Source: Rubrobacteraceae bacterium
Lineage (GTDB): Bacteria; Actinomycetota; Rubrobacteria; Rubrobacterales; Rubrobacteraceae
Direction: 5' to 3'
Assembly (NCBI GenBank): GCA_030447045.1
Contig: JAUJMB010000082.1
Location: 1 to 7,053, forward strand
Length of the DNA stretch: 7,053 nucleotides
Shown here piece by piece: positions 1-5,830 of the stretch (positions within the stretch are counted from its first letter, which is position 1; every line of letters starts with the position of its first letter). The notes beneath the pieces were generated by a model. It saw only the letters and a program-made list of their open reading frames with translations, was not told where the DNA came from and searched no databases. Made by a program: the position numbers and the translations under genes.

Positions 1-175
1 CGCCTCGGCCATCTACCTCGGCCAGGGCGCGGGGGCCGGCGTCGGCGCCCTCGTCATCTTCTACGGCTCCCTCTCCTCCCTGGGCTGGGTCGCCGCCGTC
101 TGCGTCGCGACCGGGCTGGTGGTCTTGCTCCTCGGCCCGCGCCCACCGAAGGGCGGGACGGCGCCTGACGTCTAG
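1..175 (+). CDS. MFS transporter, C-terminal fragment (5' end outside window)
   Basis: This is the tail of a membrane transporter whose start lies left of the window. Read from base 2, it gives 57 residues ending at TAG 173-175. Two hydrophobic spans are visible: residues about 3-21, rich in Gly and Ala (LGQGAGAGVGALVIF), and residues about 27-45 (LGWVAAVCVATGLVVLLL). A short basic and proline-rich cytoplasmic tail follows. A glycine-rich helix, a short loop and a last helix match the eleventh and twelfth helices of major facilitator superfamily proteins. The substrate cannot be inferred from this fragment. It might also be another polytopic transporter, but the GxGAGxG helix favours MFS. It is read toward polA, which lies on the opposite strand, so the two are convergent. 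Confidence 0.7.
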   Translation, partial: ASAIYLGQGAGAGVGALVIFYGSLSSLGWVAAVCVATGLVVLLLGPRPPKGGTAPDV

Positions 176-181
176 GTCGAA

Positions 182-363
182 GTGGTGGTCCCCGGGGCGG
201 CGGCGTCCGAGATCCCTCAGACCAGACGGCCGAGACGCCGGACGCCGCTGCCAGCAATCCCAACGGCTCCTGGCAGCCCTACGCCTTCGACGACACGGCC
301 GGTGCGTCCGGAGGGCTGGCCGACGGCTGGGCCCTGACGATCAAGGCCAGGGTGAGGGGTTAG
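182..363 (+). pseudogene. Relic of an extracellular beta-sandwich tail domain
   Basis: The frame read from base 241 to TAG 361-363 encodes NPNGSW, then DDTAGASGGLADGWALTI, and ends in a basic KARVRG tail. This is the C-terminal signature of the P-domain-like modules found at the ends of secreted bacterial proteins, which typically read NPNGTW-x-L-x-V-x-DD-x-AGDSG-x-I-x-GGWSLTI. No ATG, GTG or TTG start lies between the transporter stop and the motif in this frame. A different frame from 182 reads GAAASEIP, which resembles the DDAAA(S/T)xxP strand that normally lies earlier in the same domain. I read this as a remnant with a frameshift and an internal deletion. The family motif and missing start are visible; the frameshift is inference. 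With the 61 bases up to 424, this accounts for the gap between the transporter and polA. Confidence 0.5.
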
Positions 364-424
364 CGCCACCGGCCCCGCTCCTCCGGCCGCCGCCCGCGGA
401 GAACCAAAACCTTGGGCCTCGGAC

Positions 425-2938
425 CTACTTCGTCCACTCCCGCGAGACGGTGACCTCGACCTCGACGGGCACCTTCTCGAGGATGCGCTCCCCGGCCCTC
501 GTCATCGCGTCGCGCATCTTCTCCGAGACCTCGTCTGCCAGGTCCTCCCTGCACTCGACGACGAACTCGTCGTGGATGGAGTTGACGAGGCGGGCGTCGA
601 GGCCTTCGAGGTCCCGGCGCATGTAGGCGAGGGCGAGCTTGGCGATGTCCGCCGAGCTGCCCTGGATCGGGTAGTTCATCGCTTCGCGCCTCATCGCGCC
701 CCGGTCGTCCTCGACGGGGTCGTTGCCGAACTTGCGGACCCTCCCGGCGAGCGTTCTTAGCGTCCTGTCCCTGGTGGCCCGGTTGGCGGTCCTCTGCAGG
801 AAGCGCTGGACCTTGGGGTAGTTGGCGAAGTACTCGTCTATGAGCTGGCGCCCGCGGGCCTCGTCGGTGCCGAGCTGGGCCGAGAGGCTCTTGGCGCCCC
901 GGCCGTACATGAGGCCGAAGTTTATGCGCTTGGCGTCCGAGCGCTGGTCCTTGGTGACCTCCTCCATCGGCACGCCGTACATCGTCGCCGCCGTCAGGCT
1001 GTGCAGGTCCTCGCCCTTGCGGAAGGCCTCGACAAAGGCGGGGTCGCCCGAGACCTCGGCGAGGATGCGCAGCTCTATCTGGGAGTAGTCGGCTATGACG
1101 AAGGTGTGGCCGTCCTCGGCGACAAAGCAGCGGCGGAACTCTTCTTCGTGCGGGATCTGCTGGATGTTCGGGTTCGCGCAGTTGTGGACGCAAATCTCGT
1201 TCACCACGAAATTCGGGGTTCCCTCGATCGTAAGGTCGTAGGTTTCGATCTCCTCGTTCTCATCTAATACTGCTACGACGTGATGGTTGTGCCTCCTGCG
1301 TCCGTCTACCATCTCGATGCCGTACTCGGAAGCCCACCTCTTCAACGTGCTGTAGTCGTGGTGGTAGACCTTCGCGGCCCGCCTCACGCCATGGGAAAGC
1401 ATTAAGGTGAATTCTTCTTCGGAGTACGGACAATCTCTGAGCTCTGGAGGGGCGGGTGGGTGCAGCCGGGAGTGCTCGGTTCGTGGCATGCCCGCCAAGT
1501 TACGAAGGGAATTGTCCAGCTTGTTGCCGTTCTTATGGTGTACAGTTTCTCCGCGCACGAGGTGCTTGTGCTCTTTGATGGAAATGCTCTCCAGTCCTTC
1601 CCATCGCAGCGTGGCGTAATCGTCGGAGACGGACCGGCGCATCCAGGCCAACCTGTCTCCGGGGGCTAACTCGTCCATGCGCTTGTAGGCACCAGAAGAC
1701 AGCCGCACAAGATGGTCGGGGGTGGCTTTCATCTCTCCCAGGTACGAGGCGTTGGAGACACCACGCCACACGAGCTTGAGCACCTTCTTGCGCCCCTGCT
1801 TGAGCACGCGCAGTACCTTCTTGGGTTTCGGTATGCCATCGCTGTCGAAGGAGTAAACGTAATCCCCCTCGTTGATCCTCTCGATGGGGATACCCTTAGG
1901 GTAGCGTAACAGGTCACGCGGCGCGTCGACAGGAGAACCCTCTGCAATGCACGCCAACCTTCCGGTGGGCACCCGGCACTGCAGAAAGTTCGCGTGGATG
2001 CGCCCGGTCTTCGGGTGGATGAATTTGGGGTAGGTTTCGAGATACGTGCCCAGCTTCTTCTGCAGCTCGCGGTAGCGGAGCAGGTCTTTCGCGGCCGGGT
2101 GGTCCACCTTCAGGAGCGTCCAGACCTTCGTGTCCGCGAGCTCTATGCCGATGGACCTGAAAGCGTCCGTGATCTGCTGCGGGCTGTTCAGATTCAGCCG
2201 CGGTCCGAGCCCCTCCAGCGGCAACACACCCTCGGGCTCCGGAAAGTGCGCCTCCAAAGCTATCGCCGCCTCGTCCCGCCGCTTCCTGACGGTCTTCTCC
2301 AGCTCCCTCCACCGCCCCACGTCGAGCTTGACCCCGGCGAGCTCCATCTCCGCTATAGACGAGACCGCCGCGAACTCTATCTTCGAGACCCGGACGAGCT
2401 CCTCGGCCTCCAGCGCCTCCAGAAGCTTCTCGCGCAGCGGCAAGAGCACGGCCGCGTCGCGCGCCGCGTACTCGAGCTGGCGACCCGAGAGCTCTCCCGA
2501 CCAGTCGCTCCGCTGCTCGGACTTGTCCGGCGCCTCGTCCAGGTAGCGCTCCGCGACCGCCCCCAGGCCGTAGGAGGCGCCGTAGTTCCCGCCGTCGAGG
2601 ACCTGCGCCGCGAGCATCGTGTCGAAGATGGGGGCCGCGGAGATGCCGTGCAGCTCCTTCAAGAATGCATAGTCAAACTTCGCATTGTGGAAGACCTTTA
2701 CCGGACCGCCCTCGAGCACCTCCTTCAGGGGGGAGATGTCCCCGACCTCGAAGAGATCTATGACGAAGGTCTGATCCGGGACCGCGAGCTGGAGGAGGCG
2801 GGCACTACCGTCCCTCGGGGAGAGGCTCGTGGTCTCGGTGTCCGTCCCGACCGCTTCGGCCGCCTCGAGGGCCGAGGCGACCTTGGGCAGCTCTTCGGGG
2901 TCGGTGACGAGGGTGTAAGTGGTGGTTTTTTCTTCCAT
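425..2938 (-). CDS. polA: Family A DNA polymerase with 3'-5' exonuclease domain, interrupted by an intein
   Basis: The 837-residue precursor becomes a 580-residue polymerase once residues 330-586 (the intein) are removed. It has no N-terminal 5' nuclease domain, so it resembles a Klenow fragment. The proofreading domain (about 1-190) keeps all three motifs: D33xE35, N85xxFD89 and Y157xxxD161. The polymerase domain follows: TGR at 325-327, motif A DYSQIELR with D617, the O-helix with R666, K670, F674 and Y678, the Q-helix with R751, N755 and Q759, and motif C H789-D790-E791. All catalytic positions are intact, so the spliced enzyme should synthesise and proofread DNA. Likely roles are repair or replication gap filling in the cytoplasm. 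Flap removal would need a separate nuclease or a second PolA. The ATG at 2938 fits the family N terminus (DPEELPKV leading into the first exonuclease strand). A TAGAAT box lies 6 bases upstream with no Shine-Dalgarno, suggesting a leaderless message. The gene is divergent from the M50 protease gene. Confidence 0.96.
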   Translation of the reverse strand: MEEKTTTYTLVTDPEELPKVASALEAAEAVGTDTETTSLSPRDGSARLLQLAVPDQTFVIDLFEVGDISPLKEVLEGGPVKVFHNAKFDYAFLKELHGISAAPIFDTMLAAQVLDGGNYGASYGLGAVAERYLDEAPDKSEQRSDWSGELSGRQLEYAARDAAVLLPLREKLLEALEAEELVRVSKIEFAAVSSIAEMELAGVKLDVGRWRELEKTVRKRRDEAAIALEAHFPEPEGVLPLEGLGPRLNLNSPQQITDAFRSIGIELADTKVWTLLKVDHPAAKDLLRYRELQKKLGTYLETYPKFIHPKTGRIHANFLQCRVPTGRLACIAEGSPVDAPRDLLRYPKGIPIERINEGDYVYSFDSDGIPKPKKVLRVLKQGRKKVLKLVWRGVSNASYLGEMKATPDHLVRLSSGAYKRMDELAPGDRLAWMRRSVSDDYATLRWEGLESISIKEHKHLVRGETVHHKNGNKLDNSLRNLAGMPRTEHSRLHPPAPPELRDCPYSEEEFTLMLSHGVRRAAKVYHHDYSTLKRWASEYGIEMVDGRRRHNHHVVAVLDENEEIETYDLTIEGTPNFVVNEICVHNCANPNIQQIPHEEEFRRCFVAEDGHTFVIADYSQIELRILAEVSGDPAFVEAFRKGEDLHSLTAATMYGVPMEEVTKDQRSDAKRINFGLMYGRGAKSLSAQLGTDEARGRQLIDEYFANYPKVQRFLQRTANRATRDRTLRTLAGRVRKFGNDPVEDDRGAMRREAMNYPIQGSSADIAKLALAYMRRDLEGLDARLVNSIHDEFVVECREDLADEVSEKMRDAMTRAGERILEKVPVEVEVTVSREWTK
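1304..1423 (-). other. Probable helix-turn-helix segment of the intein endonuclease
   Basis: Precursor residues about 506-545 follow the HNH motif. They read as an acidic helix (SEEEFTLML), then HGVRRAAKVYHHDYSTLKRW, then an aromatic and Gly-Ile end. The spacing of Ala-Ala, a short turn and a Ser-Thr-Leu-x-x-Trp recognition helix resembles small DNA-binding helix-turn-helix modules (-AAxxLGxSxxTLxRW-). Such modules often accompany HNH nucleases in inteins and introns and help choose the target. I judge this by pattern only; the first part of the turn is irregular (VYHHDY). Confidence 0.5.
1460..1552 (-). other. HNH homing endonuclease domain inside the intein
   Basis: Precursor residues about 463-493 read GETVHHKNGNKLDNSLRNL and then, after a short gap, TEHSRLH. 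The pattern VHHxNGNxxDNSxxNLxxxxxxEHxxLH is the HNH nuclease signature: His467/His468 on the first strand, Asn476 and Asn480 in the middle, and His489/His493 at the end. In homing inteins this domain cuts intein-less alleles of the host gene so that repair copies the intein in. All key residues are present, so the nuclease looks intact rather than decayed. No cutting site can be shown from one sequence, though the site in an intein-less allele should span the GRLA/CANP junction. Confidence 0.88.
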
Positions 2939-2944
2939 CTTGCG

Positions 2945-2950
2945 ATTCTA
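2945..2950 (-). promoter_or_regulatory. Candidate -10 box of polA (possible leaderless start)
   Basis: The minus strand reads TAGAAT with only six bases before the polA ATG, which leaves no room for a ribosome site and would put the transcript start at or next to the start codon. No strong -35 hexamer is seen; GTGATA with a 19-base spacer is the nearest match. The same arrangement occurs before two other genes in this window. Confidence 0.5.
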
Positions 2951-2996
2951 GCAGGGAGGACATGAGCGGTATCACATGATTCTCGTGCCCTTGCGG

Positions 2997-3002
2997 TAGA
3001 CT
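2997..3002 (+). promoter_or_regulatory. Candidate -10 box of the M50 protease gene
   Basis: TAGACT lies eight bases before the ATG at 3011, with no Shine-Dalgarno directly in front of that ATG. The downstream bases CTCCCTTGCGATG closely resemble those before the HD gene (CTCCGTTGCATG). With the polA box, this 72-base region would hold two back-to-back promoters about 46 bases apart. No clear -35 element is visible. Confidence 0.5.
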
Positions 3003-3010
3003 CCCTTGCG

Positions 3011-4120
3011 ATGGGCGGTTCGTTCAAGATAGGCCGGGTCTTCGGCATAGACGTGAAGATCCACTGGACCTTCTTCCTGCTGCTGGCTTTCTTTTTCTAC
3101 CTGGGGCTCAGCAACGGGGGGAGCGTCGCGGCGGCCCTCACCGCGGCGGTCGTCATCGTGGCGCTGTTCTTCTGCGTCCTGCTCCACGAGTTCGGGCACT
3201 CGCTCGTCGCCCAGAGGATCGGCATCGAGGTACCCGACATAACGCTGCTCCCGATAGGCGGGCTGGCGCGGCTCAAGTCGCTGCCCGAGAAGCCCTGGGA
3301 CGAGGTAAGGATAGCGATCGCCGGTCCCCTGGTGAACGTGGCGCTCGCGCCGTTCTTCTTCCTGGGCGCGTTCGCGCTAGGGGCGGATCTGCTGCGGCCG
3401 GTGAACGTGCTCGAGGGCTCCGCTTCCGTGGGCCAGATACTGGCGTACCTCGGGATCATGAACCTGGCCCTCGCGGTCTTTAACCTGATCCCCGCCTTCC
3501 CGATGGACGGTGGGCGCATCCTGCGCGGCCTGCTCGCCACGCGCATGGGCGCCGTCAGGTCCACGGACATAGCCTCGACCGTGGGCCAGGTCTTCGCCGT
3601 TGGGTTCTTTATCCTCGCCTTCGTCACCAACAGCTTCACGCTCGCGCTCATCGCCGTCTTCATATTCTTCGGGGCGAGCGGCGAGTCCGGGTTCGTGCGC
3701 CAGAGGGAGATGATGCGCGGCCTCACCGTCGCCGACGTTATGGGGACCAAGCGTCGCATGGAGACCATAACGCCGTACCACAACTTCGGGCAGGTCTTCG
3801 ACGCCGTCCTGCACGGCTACCAGGAGGACTTCCCGGTGGTGGACGAGGAGGGCCGCCTCGTCGGCATCCTCACGCGGGGTGAGATCATGGCCGCGGCCCA
3901 CTCCCCGGACAAGTACTCCAGCGTCCGCGACCTGATGCGGACGGACTTCCCCACCCTCTCCCCCGACGCCGACCTCTTCACCGACGGCAACCGCGTCCTC
4001 CAGGAGAGCGGGCTCCGTGCCCTCCCCGTCGTGAAGGACGGCGACCTCGTCGGCATGCTGACCACCGACGATGTGGGCCAGGCCGCCCTCCTGCGCGACC
4101 GGCGCAAGTTGGGTCAGTAG
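3011..4120 (+). CDS. M50 site-2-type intramembrane metalloprotease with two CBS domains
   Basis: This 369-residue membrane protein should cleave substrates within the lipid bilayer using zinc. The zinc motif HEFGH is at residues 59-63, at the end of a hydrophobic helix. The third-ligand motif NLIPAFPMDGGR lies at 158-169 with D166. About six hydrophobic spans are visible: 18-34, 40-58, 100-125, 139-162, 189-206 and 207-222. The soluble C terminus holds two CBS units, about 239-300 (VADVM ... DFPVVDEEGRLVGILTRGEI) and 306-362 (VRDLM ... ALPVVKDGDLVGMLTTDDV). CBS pairs commonly bind adenine nucleotides, so control by energy state is plausible but inferred. The same layout is known in SpoIVFB-like and mycobacterial Rip3-like site-2 proteases. 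The start fits the family (FGIDVKIHWTFF follows soon after). No anti-sigma factor or other substrate gene is adjacent, so the target is unknown. Confidence 0.93.
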   Translation: MGGSFKIGRVFGIDVKIHWTFFLLLAFFFYLGLSNGGSVAAALTAAVVIVALFFCVLLHEFGHSLVAQRIGIEVPDITLLPIGGLARLKSLPEKPWDEVRIAIAGPLVNVALAPFFFLGAFALGADLLRPVNVLEGSASVGQILAYLGIMNLALAVFNLIPAFPMDGGRILRGLLATRMGAVRSTDIASTVGQVFAVGFFILAFVTNSFTLALIAVFIFFGASGESGFVRQREMMRGLTVADVMGTKRRMETITPYHNFGQVFDAVLHGYQEDFPVVDEEGRLVGILTRGEIMAAAHSPDKYSSVRDLMRTDFPTLSPDADLFTDGNRVLQESGLRALPVVKDGDLVGMLTTDDVGQAALLRDRRKLGQ

Positions 4121-4155
4121 AGGCATCGGGCCCCAGGTGTCAGGCTCAAGGTCCC

Positions 4156-4163
4156 GGGGAGGG
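4156..4163 (+). promoter_or_regulatory. Shine-Dalgarno that fixes a TTG start
   Basis: GGGGAGGG contains a full GGAGG core, with eight bases between the core and the TTG at 4171. This supports TTG as the start rather than the GTG two codons later. It contrasts with the neighbouring genes, which lack a ribosome site, and suggests this gene is read from a longer transcript, probably from the M50 gene 50 bases upstream. Confidence 0.7.
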
Positions 4164-4170
4164 CGGTAGT

Positions 4171-5091
4171 TTGCGCGTGGTCTCCCTGCTTCCGAGCGCC
4201 ACCGAGATGGTCCATTTCTCCGGCGCCTCCGATTGGCTCGTCGGCGTGACCCACGAGTGCGACCACCCGCCCGGCGTCGAAAAACTGCCGAGGCTGACGA
4301 GATCCAGGATAGATCCCACCCTGACGGGCGCCGAGATAGACGCCGAGGTGAACCGCCTCGTCACCGACGACGAGAGCCTCTACTCCCTGGACACCGCCCT
4401 GCTAGAGGATCTCGCCCCCGACCTCGTCATCACGCAAGGCCTCTGCGAAGTCTGCGCCGTCTCCACCGGCCTTGTCGAGGAGGCCGTCTCCGGCCTCCGG
4501 AGCCGTCCGGAGCTGCTGGTGCTCAACCCCACCTCCCTGGGGGACGTGCTGGACGACTCCGTCAGGGTCGGGGACGCGCTGGGCCGTGGGGAGAGGGCGA
4601 GAAGGGAGGTCTCCCTGCTGCGGGGCCGCCTCGATGAGATCGAGGGGACCGTCGCCGGCCTAGCGCGGCCGCGCGTCGGGTGCATCGAGTGGCTCGACCC
4701 GCCGTTCTCCGCGGGCCACTGGGTCCCGGAGATGGTGCGGCTCGCCGGCGGGCGGGAGCTCTTCGCCGGCCCCGGCGAGCGCTCCGTCAGGCTCGACTGG
4801 GAGACCGTCTTCGAGGCCGACCCCGAGGTCCTAATCCTCATGCCCTGCGGCTTCGACGCGGCGCGCGCCGCCGAGGAGGCGAGGGCGCTTCCGGGCCTGC
4901 CCGGGTGGTCGGACCTCGCGGCCGTGAGGAACGACCGTGTGTGGGTCGTGGACGCCAACTCTTTCTTCTCGCGGCCCGCGCCGCGGCTCGTGGAGGGCGT
5001 GGAGATCCTGGCCCGCATACTCCACCCCGGGGCTTTCTCCGGTCAGCCGCGAGCAAACGCCGCCTCGCTCCTCCCGCCAGCCTTCCGGTAG
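4171..5091 (+). CDS. BtuF-like (cobalamin/iron-type) substrate-binding-fold protein without signal peptide
   Basis: The 306-residue protein begins MRVVSLLPSATEMV, the first strand and helix of the BtuF/FecB-type periplasmic binding fold. The N terminus is this family motif itself, with no signal peptide or lipobox, so it appears cytoplasmic. Other markers are THECDHP (27-33), LAPDLVITQGLCEVC (81-95, a CxxC pair at C92 and C95), EWLDPPFSAGHW (173-184), MPCGF (224-228) and a C-terminal SRPAPRLVEGVEIL helix (267-280). These belong to a widespread subgroup usually annotated as cobalamin-binding protein. Conserved His, Cys and CxxC suggest a metal or cofactor ligand, but the true ligand is not shown here. 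No permease (BtuC) or ATPase (BtuD) gene is nearby, which argues against a simple uptake role. The TTG start is supported by the ribosome site upstream. It probably shares a transcript with the M50 protease gene. Confidence 0.85.
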   Translation: MRVVSLLPSATEMVHFSGASDWLVGVTHECDHPPGVEKLPRLTRSRIDPTLTGAEIDAEVNRLVTDDESLYSLDTALLEDLAPDLVITQGLCEVCAVSTGLVEEAVSGLRSRPELLVLNPTSLGDVLDDSVRVGDALGRGERARREVSLLRGRLDEIEGTVAGLARPRVGCIEWLDPPFSAGHWVPEMVRLAGGRELFAGPGERSVRLDWETVFEADPEVLILMPCGFDAARAAEEARALPGLPGWSDLAAVRNDRVWVVDANSFFSRPAPRLVEGVEILARILHPGAFSGQPRANAASLLPPAFR

Positions 5092-5122
5092 GCGGGCGTT
5101 CGCGACAGGGTTTCGTATTCGC

Positions 5123-5128
5123 TAGACT
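5123..5128 (+). promoter_or_regulatory. Candidate -10 box of the HD-domain gene
   Basis: TAGACT lies seven bases before the ATG at 5136, in the 44-base gap after the BtuF-like gene. No Shine-Dalgarno is present. Box, spacing and following bases match those before the M50 gene, which suggests this gene has its own leaderless transcript even though it follows the previous gene closely. Confidence 0.5.
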
Positions 5129-5135
5129 CCGTTGC

Positions 5136-5738
5136 ATGAAATCTGTGGTCGAAGAGGTGGATGCGCTCGTCGCGCGGGTCGGGAAGCACCCGGTCTGGGG
5201 CTACGGCCACTGCGTGCGGGTTCACGCGCTGGCCGTGGAGTTGGCGCGCGCGGAGCGGATCCCTTACGACGCGGAGATCCTGCGCGTCGCGGCACTCCTG
5301 CACGACGTCGGGCTGTACAAGGCGTACGCGAGGCGCGAACCGGCCGACCACGCCAAGCGCTCGGCCCTGGTCGCCGGGCGCATCCTTAACGACGCGGACT
5401 TCCCGCCGCAGGCCACCCGCACCGCTATCGAAGCCATAGAGGCCCACCCGCCGGGCGCCCCGCCGGGCCCCAGTGCGGAGGCCACCCTCCTAAAGGACGC
5501 CGTCGCGCTGGACTACCTCGGCGTCGTCGGCCTCTCCCGCGTGCTCGCGATGGTCGGCACCGAGGACGACGTCGCGGACCTGAGGGCCGCCGTCTGGCAC
5601 GCCGAGAGCCTGAGGCGCCAGATCCCGGACCTCCTCATTCTAGAAACGAGCAAGGACATCGCCCACAGCCGTGGGAGGGAGACGGACCGCTTTATGGAGG
5701 ACCTGAGGGACGCCACGGCGGGCCTGAAGCTGCTCTAG
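5136..5738 (+). CDS. HD-domain metal-dependent phosphohydrolase
   Basis: The 200-residue protein has the HD superfamily metal ligands in order: His25 in WGYGHCVRVHALA, His56-Asp57 in AALLHDVG, His72 in the region DHAKRSALVAGRIL, His104 in AIEAH, and Asp121/Asp126 in LKDAVALDYLG. Proteins of this kind hydrolyse phosphate esters, often of nucleotides, using bound divalent metals; the substrate here is not identifiable. The motifs fill residues 20-130, and the rest is a helical tail that includes RETDRFMEDL. The ATG at 5136 is chosen because homology begins about 20 residues later and a TAGACT box sits just upstream. The same frame is open back to 4680, but that extension overlaps the BtuF-like gene and reads as Arg/Gly-rich shadow sequence. 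There is no signal peptide, so it is cytoplasmic. Confidence 0.88.
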   Translation: MKSVVEEVDALVARVGKHPVWGYGHCVRVHALAVELARAERIPYDAEILRVAALLHDVGLYKAYARREPADHAKRSALVAGRILNDADFPPQATRTAIEAIEAHPPGAPPGPSAEATLLKDAVALDYLGVVGLSRVLAMVGTEDDVADLRAAVWHAESLRRQIPDLLILETSKDIAHSRGRETDRFMEDLRDATAGLKLL

Positions 5739-5794
5739 GCAGCACAAGGTCCACCCTCGCTGTTTTCACGTTTCCCATGCCCACGGTGACGAAC

Positions 5795-5826
5795 TTCCGA
5801 GAAGGCCAATAATGCGAAGCTCGGAA
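5795..5826. repeat. Inverted repeat, 7-base perfect arms
   Basis: TTCCGAG at 5795-5801 is the exact reverse complement of CTCGGAA at 5820-5826, with an 18-base interval. It lies 57 bases after the HD gene stop. It may form an RNA hairpin in transcripts from either side, but no T run follows the plus-strand arm. Confidence 0.5.
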
Positions 5827-5830
5827 TAGC

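Larger units (their letters stand above)
1181..1951 (-). mobile_element. Class 1 intein with HNH homing endonuclease, inserted in polA
   Basis: The insert is 257 residues, in frame, with no stop. It begins at Cys330 (CIAEGSPV, block A) and has block B at 404-411 with the TxxH set T406-P-D-H409. Block F starts near residue 567 (YDLTIEGTPNF) and block G ends in His585-Asn586. The next residue, Cys587, is the +1 nucleophile. This is the full residue set for standard (class 1) splicing: N-S acyl shift at Cys1, transesterification to Cys+1, and Asn cyclisation. Removing the insert joins GRLA to CANPNIQQIP, which restores the usual family A TGR(L/F)-x-x-x-x-PN-x-Q-x-IP stretch and fixes both boundaries. 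GC is about 54% over 1201-1440 against about 72% in sampled extein lines, suggesting recent arrival. Boundaries are confident to the residue; splicing activity is inferred. Confidence 0.95.

Noticed and set aside
381..401. Possible terminator hairpin after polA (CTCCG/CGGAG)
   Set aside because: The stem is only five pairs with an 11-base loop, and no T run follows on the minus strand; too weak in GC-rich DNA.
360..1193. 277-residue minus-strand open frame overlapping the polA 3' half
   Set aside because: It is Arg/Pro/Gly-rich shadow sequence in another frame of polA, with no domain; the polA frame there has catalytic motifs.
1994..2965. 323-residue plus-strand open frame antisense to polA
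   Set aside because: Long antisense frames are expected in high-GC genes. It has no recognisable motif and its composition mirrors polA codons.
3377..4126. 249-residue minus-strand open frame opposite the M50 gene
   Set aside because: It is a shadow of the protease and CBS coding frame, with no family motif and no plausible start signal.
4680..5135. N-terminal extension of the HD protein by 152 residues
   Set aside because: It overlaps the BtuF-like gene in another frame and is Arg/Gly-rich. HD homology, the ATG at 5136 and the TAGACT box support the shorter form.
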